A DNA stretch of 64,000 nucleotides from Toxoplasma gondii ME49 (lineage: Eukaryota > Apicomplexa > Conoidasida > Eucoccidiorida > Sarcocystidae). Shown piece by piece: positions 13,018-24,600 of this stretch. The stretch lies in contig NC_031476.1 in assembly GCF_000006565.2 (NCBI RefSeq), forward strand, positions 3,248,458-3,312,457, in the 5' to 3' direction. The notes under the pieces are model-generated. The model saw only the letters and a list, made by a program, of their open reading frames with translations, did no database searches and was not told where the DNA came from. A program made the translations under genes and the position numbers. The stretch's first letter is position 1, and the number at the start of each line of letters is the position of its first letter.

Positions 13018-16000
13018 ATGCAGGCAAATTGCGCAGAGGTGATTTTGCCATCGCTTTCCCTCCCTCTCGCGTACATCAAGTGCAGTCTACGTTGTATCCT
13101 TCATACTCTTCTCTTTTGTCGGCAGAAGGGCCCAGCTGTTAGTTTGTCGGATGCAGAACTTCCACAAGGGATACTGAGTTGTGGTATAGGAATGTTCGGT
13201 GGTTCAGATACGCTTCAACTCGTGACAGCGGAGCCTCTCAGTATCGCGTTTTTTAAATGCGGAGATGAAGAAGCGGAACGCGAGATCGAATCCAAAGTAG
13301 TCGCTTTTACAAGTACGCGAAAATAGCCGAAAGCAGGCGAAGATTCAAGTTCATTGAAGAAAAGAGCCCCCGATAGATACAGATGCAGCTGCGTTCTTGC
13401 GTTTGCATCTCTATTCAGTTGCTTTTGATGCCTGCTCACACAAACAAAAGCAACTCGAATGATAGTCACAGTCAGCAAAACGGCTCGGGTATTACGTGGT
13501 CACGGACACGATGTAGTTCTGTGCAGAGCTTATGTGAGAGATACATCCACGTTACTTTTCTTTGTGGGTTTCGTATTCCCTATAGATGGGTGTAGACACT
13601 CCGATAGATAACGGGATAACTGGATATATAAATGCGGTTATGTATGAAAATATGCACGTGTATCGGTGATCTATTTCTAGAGTCAATCTCAATAGTCAAA
13701 CACGTGAAACTGGAAGGCGGCAGCAGGGGTGTTGCTAGTCACCCTTCGCAAGACCATGTTAACTCTCTTTCCTCCTGCGCCTGTCACTCAAGCATGTGCT
13801 TCTTCCATTCCCGTGCACGATCCTCCAGGTTGTGTTTCACCTCGTTGTTGGTGGTTCATCTTCTGTTTTGGTTCTCAGAAATGTTAGAGAGAGGGCCTTG
13901 CGACACTGCGCAGCTCTCTCTGTCCTTCTATCACTTACGTCCGCGCGAGCGAGTCTTGGGTCTGTTTCAGCCTCCCGATGAAAAAGTATTCTTTGAACGG
14001 TGGGTACTCTCCGTCTCGCTTGTTCTCCACGAGAATCTCGGACCCGCATCTCGTTTTTCAGCAGCACGGAAGCTCGACATCCGCGAACTTCCTGTGTGTA
14101 CCACTGTTCGCGGAGCAAAAACAACTCGCGCTGAAGACGTTTCACGCGTTTACAGTGCCGACGTACAGATCCCAACGGATCGTCAGACATGCGCTGGTTC
14201 AGAGGGGTTGGCAGTTCTGTCGGGTGTATGTACACCCGCTGCCCATCGGCGCGTTGGACAGGACTTGTCTGAAATAGACGGAACGTACAAGCCGCCGACA
14301 GGTTCTGTATTCTCAAGCAGAGGGGAGGCGTCCAGCGCGCCTATTAGTCCGTTTTTAATGTGCACGCTGCCTCCGTCGAAAGTAGCTTGTTTGGGGACTT
14401 CCTCGTTGCCATCTCGATTAACTGAGCCGGCGTCTTCTGGATTTTGCTCTGAGGGTCAATCAACCACACACAGTGCTGGCTTTCTTGAGGAAAATGCGCG
14501 AGAATCGGAGTTGCTCATGGCGTATCCCGTGCCTCACAACCATGATCCATTCAAACAAAACGAAAGACGGCAACAGATTCTAACGTTAGGACGAAACAGT
14601 GACACCAGCAACGACAAGGAAGAGATGCGAGGGGTCGTGAATCTGACAGGGGACTATATCCGAGAGCTGTCGCACGTAGAGAAGCAAGAATTTGAGCAGC
14701 GAGTATCACCGGCTAATTCGTATCCTGTCTCTCTATCTTCATCAGGCTCTTTCACCCAGGGCCGACGGATTGCCCGCTCACTGACGGGTGTAGAACATTC
14801 GATAGGTGGGACTAATGCGTCGGGTGCAGTTAAGCCAATTCGACGAGGTGAATCCACCAGTGTTTTGCGTGGGCAAATCTCCACTACAAACGGTTCCAGC
14901 GGGAGTTTCCTTTCAGAGAAACACCTTGCAGAGACCCGTGTTGGTGGCCTCCTGTCTCCCTCTATAGCTTCAGCTCTTGACTCGCCCAGAAGCCAGGTCG
15001 CAGGGGGGAGTGCCCACGGAAGGTTGACCTGCTTTCACCAGCACAGCGAAACCTTGAGAGAGGAGGAGGAACCACAACGTGTACCAGAGTGTCAGAATAG
15101 AGCCAAAGACTATGTGCATGTACAAATTGCTGGCGTTTCTTCGACAAACATGGTGCCTACTGACATAGGTGCGGAACAAGAACACGATCAAGGCAGTGGA
15201 TGTAATTGGTTCCAGTCGACGGCAGTTCAAGGTGACCTTATCCTTGAGGGTTCGTTGGGTGAGCGACTGAATGACACTGACCATACTCGGGAATTGGGGC
15301 GACGGGGAAAACAGACAAAACATGTTTCACGATTTTCCTCTTCCTCGTGGATGCTACAAGAGGAACGAGCAGCGCAGCGGTGCGTCGAACGGGCCGTTCG
15401 GCAGGTCATGATGAAGGTCATTCAGGTGACTACAGAGAAGCAGTGGCACCTCCCACCTCCTTTTCACGGAAGTCCGTGTGAGGGCTCCATGTACAGGTAT
15501 GGCATGATAGTCCACATCTCCAGAAAATGCAGAACATTTCTGTAAATGTTATATCAGCTAGATGTCCGGACACACAAATGCTTGAATAGGCGAAAAGGGC
15601 CTCGACGGGGGCGATATTCTGCAGTGCGCGCAGAACAATCACGAAGTTCTGTAAGCTCTGACAGAATGCCTGTTAAAGTTCTTGTGCGGCAGCTGCACTC
15701 TCAGAGCAACATGTTAGGTCTTTCTACATGTGCAGTTAAATAGATGCACGAACAAGCATTTATATTCGCATTCACGCAGACGGACTGTGACTGTTGTCCG
15801 TTTCAGACCCACCCTCCTGCCCTTCTTATTCGCCTCGCCTCTACGTGCTTAATTAGTGAAACACGGAGGTAGATGTAACTGTCCACGAATTCGCAAGTGA
15901 ATAAATGCAACGCTTGCGGTTCACATTTATTCGCAGATTTGAGATCAACTTCAGTGGACCTTCTGCAGTTTCAGTTGACCAAGGATGGCACATAAACCTC

Positions 16001-16051
16001 CCTGCAGCGCTGCGCACCGCCTACAGCCGACATATGCCGTACCTCACATAA
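13018..16051 (+). CDS. ATG101-like autophagy HORMA-domain protein
   Basis: The model is join(13018..13312, 13879..15496, 15937..16051), phases 1 and 2, giving 675 aa. Four blocks align in order with ATG101 (Pfam PF07855): an N-terminal helix with ILHTLLFCRQKGP (human HTVLLHRSTG); LSCGIGMFGG followed by EREIESKVVAF (human IGTVG and LDRALRKVVGEF), which runs across the splice into LSLSFY (human MSLEFY); FFERWVLSVSLV (human WEVWTVKVHVV); and a C-terminal VRQVMMKVIQVTTEKQWHLP then SMYRFEINF (human [20 protein letters not shown] and YLYKISFQI). Between blocks three and four, residues ~153-600 are a Ser-rich, apparently disordered insertion; human ATG101 is only 218 aa. ATG101 pairs with ATG13 in the ULK/ATG1 autophagy-initiation complex. 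The spliced reconstruction across both introns strengthens the call, but no single block would suffice, and MAD2-type HORMA proteins are the main alternative. Confidence 0.68.
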
Positions 16052-18669
16052 GCGAAGCGCTGGTCAAGAAGGAGTTGAGCATTTTCAGGAAATATGAAAC
16101 GGGGGTGTTTCACTACAGAGGAGTCCTGCACGATAATTTTTCTGTGGCGCGAAGGCGAAATTCATACGTGGTCTGAGTCGTCTTTTTCTAGTAAGCAGCG
16201 AAGCCTCACATTTGACACAGGTGTTGGTAAATCAGCTGGATAGTTTATTGTGGTACTCAATCTTTACGCGTCAGAGTTCTTGTATATCTTATGACTTCTG
16301 GTAGAACATGTACAGCGGATTTACGAGAAACAGTGTGCCGTCGCGTGTCACGATAGTCTGATCTCGGCGGCCTTCCGTGTGGAACTCCAGACAAAGCCAC
16401 TGGGACATTCTGGGAATCTCACCAGTCTCACGAAAGGAGGGGACTCTCACTTTCCTGACACCCATTTGGTTGCCACATAGACACAAACACATGTCTATAA
16501 ACCCGGACTGGTTTTTATGGAAATCTGTTAAGCAGATAAACAAGTTTAAATGCGAGACTCAACGCTGAATGCGGCTACGGATGTGTGTAGCTCATCGTGT
16601 CTTACCTATATGTGCATTTATATATATATATATATATATACATGCATAGACGAACATATATATATATATATCCGTGGCACAAATGTTCATTCAGCAAAAG
16701 GTGCCTTAATTGCCAGAGTAGGGGCTCTCCACAGATTATTCAAATCAGTTTTCATTTGCGCATATGCATATATGTACATACACGACCGAGCTTGCTCCTT
16801 TATCTGGACCGCTCTTTTGAGCGGCGGGAATTAACACCCAGATGGAGGCTACGCATGAACTGGAAGTGTTGTTGTCTTGCGTCGGGACCAGGGCGGAGGA
16901 CATTGCCAGCGTCGCTGTAGCACACGACAACTGCAGACGACCTCATTTCAGACAGCCTTATTCCGTCTCAAACCGGCAAATGTACGACCGCCATTCTCTG
17001 AGAAATAAGGAACGAAGCAACACCGATCAAGACGACATCATCAGCCGCCGGAACAGCCTGTGTGATGGTGGCGCTGAATGAGCCTTTCCACCACTCCTCT
17101 CCTTCCGCTTCCAGGATCTTTTGCCTCTGAGATACTTTTTTCACAGCGGCGAACACCACCCTTGGGTGTCAGACATTTTTCGCGGCTGTTGTGTGGTTTA
17201 GACGTATGATTCAGCGTCAGAATTTACTGTCATGTAGACAACAGTCGGTCTGCGAAGCCTACAGGGTCACGCACATTCGACGATGCCTTGCAGAACACTT
17301 GTGTATGGATTCCCAGACCTGCCTCACACACACTTTCGTTTGAGCAATTCTGTGGCTTCTGCCACCAGGTTTTTCGACAGTAACTGTTGTGTTAAAACTA
17401 AGCTTTCCTGTTTTTGAGTACTCGTGGCATCCAATACAAATCAGATAACAACTGACGCTAGACTCATCTAAATCCTTAAAACGCTGGCACAGCAGCCGAT
17501 CTGAAGAAACGCCGTCCGCGCTTAAGGTTGCATGATCCAGCCGGGACAGACTACGAGACAGTTAATTGGAACCTTTTCCCTGGGAGATATATTTCGGATC
17601 TTCTCGAGTGACACCGGGTCAGTCTCTTACTGCAGAAAATGCCAGGTACAAGACGTACCGGCGTGCAATGCACACCAGATTTTTTTGCATGCGCGCTGGC
17701 TTGTTGCATTGTCGGCTTTAAAGATTGACTGTCAAGAAATCGTCGACTCTTTTAACCAGACCGGCACGTTCGCGACGTTTTTGATAATTATGCGGCATGT
17801 AAGCATCAGAAGTAGGCACTTCTACTCATTTTATTAGGACATTTTTCGTGGATATCAGCGTCTCTTATTTTGGCGCAAACTCTCGACCTCAACGAAGCAT
17901 GCGGTGACCCTTTTGTCGCGCTGGCATGTCGACTCTCCGATGCTCTAGAAAATGTGTTGCGATCTACTTTGGAGATCTCGGCTTTTTCTTCGATTCCTTC
18001 TTTTGATTTCATTTGCCGAAGTTCCATTTGAAGACGCCATTAAAGAGAGGGCCCACCGGCAGTCAGCTCCTTCGTTTCCACCCGCTCACGATTGCGTTCA
18101 GCCCCCCAGTAGGAATGGCATTTTTTGTGCTGCGAAGTTGCCTTCGACGATTAACGCGGTTACACTGTCCTTACCGCCACAAGCAGCCCTCTTTGTCTTT
18201 TACGTTTCTACTCATCACAAGTATCGACCTGGTGGTGATAAGATTTTGGCTTTCCTAACTCGCATACATCCCCACGTCAGCACAGTTGTCTCTCCAATGT
18301 TTTAACATACGCGTACACAGTATTCTTTTATGTACGAGTGACTCTACGGACACACGAATGGAACGTGTGCATATATTCGCTCTGGAATCTTGTCGTTTTT
18401 CTGCAACTGGTTCCCGCTTTTTGCGCCTCTCCTCTATTGTCGAACGAACCAACAGGCTGTGCCTCTCATACTCCAAATATACTCAAATGCATGTGTATAC
18501 CGATGTGTATGTCTACGTGTATACATGTATGCAGGTGTTTGTTGATGTACGAATGTAGCAGATGCCTGTTTGTTTCCCGCATGAATGGTTCCTCGCTTGG
18601 CAGGGCGCCTCATGGATCGAGGTGCAGAGAGGATAGGTGTGTTGCCTGGCATGCGTTTCAGCAGCAGAA
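16052..18669. other. Spacer between ATG101-like and ZRANB3-like genes
   Basis: About 2.6 kb with no ORF I can support. It holds a TA microsatellite (16618-16671) and short ORFs of 60-117 codons on both strands without recognisable motifs. It likely contains the ATG101-like 3'UTR and the ZRANB3-like promoter. The stretch just before 18670 lacks in-frame conserved sequence. Confidence 0.55.
16618..16671. repeat. Interrupted TA microsatellite
   Basis: Two TA runs (16618-16640 and 16655-16671) separated by a short unique stretch. Intergenic. Confidence 0.9.
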
Positions 18670-21600
18670 ATGAGGGAAAAGGGTGCCAGTGTGTTTGGCG
18701 AAGCGCCGAACAACGCGGCAGAACAGACACGACAAGATAAGTCAGGTAGAGGAGACGAAAAACGCTCCAGACGAGCTGCCGGTCTAGCTGAGAGTGCTCA
18801 CTTCACCGTCAAAGTAGAGGGGAGAGGAGCAGGAGGCACAGAAGAAGCCGGCCCGGAGGCGACAATGAAGACAAAGCCGACGCGCGGAAGAACGAGGAAG
18901 AGCGAGGCAGAGAGGAGGCCAGAAACCGATAAGAAGAGGGCAGTGAAGAGACGGGAAGCGACAACAAATAAAGAGGAAGAGGAAGGCGCGGAGAGTGTTG
19001 CAAAGAAGCAGATCGCGGGAAAGGGTGAGCGAGAGAGTCGCGAACGAGGGACACAGTCAAAGAGAAAGCGGAGACCCACAGAAGACGAAAACGCAGAGAC
19101 AACTGAACCTCCAGCGTGTCCGAAAAACGGACGCACAAAGCAGGCGAAAAACTGTGAGCAAGAAACACAAACTGATAACCTGAGGGGCTGGCGCCCCCGT
19201 GCATTACGGAGCTGGAGATCCCGCCTTCTTCTTCAACTTCAGCGGCGAGAACAACTCAGTGCAGAAAATGCGACTCTAAACCCATGTACTGTAAACAGTG
19301 TGCGCCCTGAAGCTCCACCCACGTCTTACCTTCCTCCAGACCATCCTTCTTCGTGTTTGTCCGTATCTTCTCCATCGTCTTCTTCCTCTTCGTTTCCTTC
19401 GTCTTCTGCTTCTCCATGCATTCCTTCGTCTTCTCCAACTTCGGTCTGTGCGTCTGCTGATTGTTCTTCATTCTCGGCCTCTGCGGGCACTCCCTCTTGT
19501 GTCTCACCTCTTCACCCAAATCGGGAGGGCGAAGGACGCCTCTCAGCTGCGCATGCATTTGAGGCCTTCACGTACACCGGCGCTGAGGGGAGCAGCCTGT
19601 CCGCTCTTCGAGGGACGCCTGTGAAGAGGCGAAATGGAGGCCGGTCTCCGATGTCTCCTATGGAGGGGAGGTGTCGAGGAGGCGCTGCCTCTGCAGGTCC
19701 AGAGGAGCGTCACGGTCATCCACAGCCGACTTTGGGGGGTTGGGAAACTCCGGTGAGACCTCGCCGTGACTCCGCCGCTCCTGCGACGGTTCTCCCCTCA
19801 GTCCAGGCAGCGACCGCGGTCGCCGCACTTCGCGGGGGCGCATGCATCAGGGAAAACAAAGAGAGGCGCAGTGTGGCTTCGACCTCTCACGATGTGTCTG
19901 GCACTGGATCCCCCTTCTGTGCTCCTGGTTCGTCTCTCCCTCGCTCGTCAGTCGACCTCTCACTCTCGGGGGGTGCTGCGCCTTCAAAGTGCGTTGGGGT
20001 CTCAATCTCTCCTTCGCTGTCTCCGTCGAACTCTGGCGACCTTGACAAGGTCGCGTCGCCTACAGAAGGAAGTCAAAGAAACTCCATTCTGGCATTTTGG
20101 GAAGAAATCGACCGACGAAGGACTCTCAGTCCCTCAGAGGTTGCTGCCACCTTCACCTGCCCCGTCTGTGGAATCCAGGGGATGCGATTTGTCACTGGCC
20201 GCTACGGTGAGAGAGCCTTTTCATTTCCATATGCGTATATGCTCTTTGTCTCCCTCGCCTTCCCTCTTGTGTTTGTGTCCGTCTCTTGCCTTCTCCACGT
20301 GTCTCCGTAGATGCGTCTGTCTCGTTCCATGATCTCGGTTCGGCCGTCGTTGCTACGCCTTTGTCCCTGAATCGGCGAAGAGCCGAGGCTTCTACTCTGG
20401 ATGTTCGACGACTCGTCACGGGCTCCCCGTCTCACAGAAACAGACAGCTTTTGAAAGCATTGCCTTGGTCACTTGCGACTGCGAACTCAGTGTTGTCCAG
20501 CGAAACCTTGCCAGCTAAAGTATCTGACGCAAACACGCTCAGGGACGCTTTTTTCTTAGGGCCGCAACCGGAACGCTTCACGGTTCACCTGAGTCGCTCC
20601 GTTTCCTCCTCTTCGTCTTCTCCCCCCCCCTTCTTTCGCTTCCCAGTCTTCCTCGTTGGCTTCGTTCCGCTCTTTCTCTCCACTTTTTGGGGTCAAATGC
20701 GTTGACGTATGGCGACATGTCTTTCTGTGTAACCACTCCACTTGTAGACGTAAGTGAAGGTGATGCCTAGGCACCACGCAGTTTTGATGGACCAGCCATA
20801 CGAGCAATACTTTAACATCTGTTGTTGTTCCTGCTTACCGCTGTTCTGTCCTCCAGGCGCCTTCCTGGGTTGTTCGAGCTTCCCCGCATGTCGCGGGAAG
20901 AGGTCGGGCCGCGAGGTGGAGCTGTGGCGGGCAGGGGGGCCTGCGGGTCACAAACGGCGGAACGCGAAGTTGACCCTGACATGCGAAATGGAGTCTTGCT
21001 CTTCTTTTCGTGTGCATGCGCAAGGCGACTCAGAAGTCGGAGAGTTGCTGCGCCTAGCGCTTCCCTCAGTCATCCAAGGGGCCGCCGAGGCATTCTGGAA
21101 GAAGCAACGGGGGCAGGCAAAAGATGGAGAAACGAGCGAGAGGACGGCTCGCTTCCGAGAGGTAGAGAGGGCAGAAGGCCCGAAAGAGGAAGGCGTAGCC
21201 GAGCAAGCAAGAGGCATGCAGATGCGTGAGGGCGACAGCCAGGCTGAGGCACCTGCAAGCATGCATTATCGATCTAGCGGAGCAAGGATGGACAGCGAAG
21301 ACAGAGAAACATTTACACGGGTTGCGGGAGACGCGGTCGACAAAGACAACAGTTGTGTCTCGTGGACACGAGACGAAGGCTACACTTGTGACTCTCCTCA
21401 CGAGTGTCAGAGAGTCCAGAGAGACAGCAGAGACACCAGCGCGCGAAACGACATCCCAGACCTCCTGCGCCCTCTTTCCTGGTTACCCCGCGTAGATCGT
21501 TTGAAGAGCCGCAAAGCACCCTGGGCGGCTTTCTTGCCTTTCATCTGTCGCGCGGGAGAGATGTGGCGTCAGACGGCCGGAGACGGAAGTCGACATCTCA

Positions 21601-24600
21601 AAGAGAGTTCTTCTCGTGCCGCGTCGGTGAGTCGTCGTGCGAAAAAGCACAGAGGAAGGGAAGGGTGGGACGAGAGTGCAGAGAGAAATTAGCGGCGGCA
21701 TGCGTCGGTGTGAAAGGACATTTGCTTCAAGATTTATTCTTGCTTCTCTCGAATACGAGCAAGGACCAACGAGACTTAGACTCTTGTGGCTTTCCGTAGC
21801 TTCGGAGGGCTTGCGCCGTGCACATAAGACAGACGAAAAAACGGGAAGACCATTCGTTTCATGCTGCGTCGTCTGGCGTTGGTTGTTCAGCATCCTTAAC
21901 GGAGGGAAAGACTGGGAAACGCAGCTTGCGAGTGTGGTTCCTTCTTGCTTCGGACAGGACCGTCTCAGTTCGACGCGAGGGGGTTCAAACATACCGACTG
22001 ATGAAGGCGTTACAGAGAGGAGGCAGAGTGTGAAGGACGATCTTTTGAATTCTGCTTCTCCTTGCGACGAGTCCCTCTTGCGCATGCTCCTCGCGGGCCT
22101 ACCTGGCGGCGAGCGACGAACTGCTGGAGACGATTGCACGGCACAGCGCCCGCCAGACTGGGACTGGACGGTAGGCTGTCTCGCTCCCCCAGGTGTCCCG
22201 TTAGTTGGCCTGGCGGGTCGCGCAGGCGTGAGGGAGCCTGCAGAAGGCGCATGCAATGGACGAAACGAGGGCGATGCAGTTGATACTTTTGGCGAGTTTC
22301 CAGGTGACACAAAAACCGACAAAGGTGGGTTTGGAAGCGCACGGGAGAGGCAGAGGGAGGCGACGGAGACTGGAGTGGAAGATACAGGTGACCTTCCGTA
22401 TGTCGACGGCTGCGTCTTCGTGCTTGAGGCCTACGAGTGGATCATCAGCAGCCTCGTAGAGCAGACCAGCGAGTGGTGCCACGTTGCCCCGATTCCAGGT
22501 CTCACCCTCAGATTCTTTAGAGAGTACCATGACCGCACGGGCGAACGCGAGAACGCCTTCTTCGTCGGAGACCATCAGGTACGTCGCAACGCGTCACAGC
22601 GACACAAGACGTTCACATGCGTACCGACATCGTTGCGTCCCGACCCAGATAGGTGTAAGTATATACATGCATCCGCGCAGTCGCGTACGTATCTATAAAC
22701 ATGTATTCTCACACGCACATGCGTAGGTATGCATATGAGTATACCGCCGCGAGCAGCTGTGACTTTGCGTCAAGTTATCTGATTCGCCTGACCAGGCGAA
22801 CGGGTGGGAATTGGTTGTATTGGTTTCCTCCTTCCGTGTATAAATGACAAGGTGGTACATGGCTGAGGAACATTTCAGGTTGTTTTATGCATTTGCATTT
22901 TCGATTGACGATGGCTATCCCCGGGAATGTGAGCTACGCAGCGGCAGCCCGGCTGCGCCGCGTGCAACCGACAGGGTACGCCACACGCGAATGCCGTTTC
23001 AGCTTCTCTCGCGGGCGACTTTTTCGTGGTTTTCCGAACATGCCAACGGTGCCTCGAACATACTGACAGGGTTTATTTTTTGGCTGTGCGAAGTTTTCAC
23101 GGTTTCACGTTTGCATTCTCGCCTATGTTTTGGTGTTTCCGTCTGGTATCCAGACAGCGCTGGCCATCGCCAATCATCGCATGCCTCCCCTGCTCCGCAA
23201 GTCGCTTTTTCCATTTCAACTCGAAGGCATTCTTTTCGCGCTTCAACGCGGCGGGCGGGTTCTAATTGGCGACCAAATGGGACTAGGCAAGACCATCCAG
23301 GCTCTCGCTCTCCTGAGTATCTACAAAGCTTTTCCCGTCCTTATTGTCGTACGTTTAAAGTTGCTTACGTCTGCGCCCGCACTACATAAATATATATATA
23401 TATATATATATGCGTTTGTATGTATGTTTGAATGTGTGTTTGTATGTGTCTATGTCTACACGTGTGTATATACGTGTATATGTATAGATATACGCAGAGA
23501 TAAATTTGAATTTGTGAATAGATGCATAGGACGTTCACTTGTGTACAAGAACGACCAAGGCAGGCATATAAAATTGCGGAATGTTTAGTCACTGTCCCGG
23601 CCTTTCACGGGTCCTCAGCATAGGAGCTCGAGTTTTTATTCCACATTCATTTTCCGGTCCCTTCTTCCTCACAAGACATGTGTCTGCGCGTTGTGTTGTG
23701 CTTAACTACATTGCATTCCAAGCGTATGTTTGCCTACGTTTTATGCGCGTTCTCTACACAACATGCTTCCAGGTTCCAGCTTCCCTGCGCCTCGTGTGGG
23801 CTGAGGCGATTGAGCGCTGGTTACCCTCCCTCAGTTGTCCCTCTGCTCTCCTCGTCATCTTCGGTAGCGACGACAGGCCGGCGCTTCCTGCCCCTTCCCC
23901 CGTTGGGTCTCCCGGCCATGTCCCTTCCTGCTTTAGGCCTCCGGTATCCGCGTTTCTTGAGCCTTCGGCTTCTGGAAATTCTCCCCCCTTGTCTTCCCTC
24001 GACCTCACGTCTCCCCTCGGGTTGTCCACAGCCCTGCCGTCTGCGTCTGCATTGCCTATCAAATCGACTGTCCTCTCCTCCCGCTCTTCTCCCGCTTCCC
24101 TGGCTTCGCCCCTAGGTTCCTCGCCACCGGCCGCTTGGGCTCCGTCCGGAGTCGCCCCCGCCGAAGCCTCTCAGCTGCCTGCCTCGCCTCAGATTGTCCT
24201 AACTTCCTACGAGATGACCCGCCGCCTGCCGGACTTTCTCAGTCAAATGAACTTCCAGATGGTCATCGTGGACGAGAGCCACAAACTCCGCACTCCTGCA
24301 AGTGCCGGCGCTGTTTCCGGACTCGAGGCGGACATGACGCGGCGAGTCCTGCAGCTCATCAAAGCTGCCACATACGCTGTGCTCCTCACCGGCACACCCA
24401 GCGTGAAGCATCCCTTCGATCTTTTCAGCCAAATCGATGCTCTCCGGCCTCCCATGGAGCCCCAGGCCTGGCGGCAGAGACAGGCGCGCGTCAGGGCCGA
24501 CTGGGCGAGGTTCCGCCGCGAAGCGGAGACTGCGGGGGCACCTCGGAGCAGAGACCTCCGCGAGCGCGTGCGAGGCCCGGCGGGCCAGACTGGCGCGTGG

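Noticed and set aside
21483..22322. 279-codon minus-strand ORF
   Set aside because: It spans exon 2, an intron and exon 3 of the ZRANB3-like gene in antisense, with no motif of its own.
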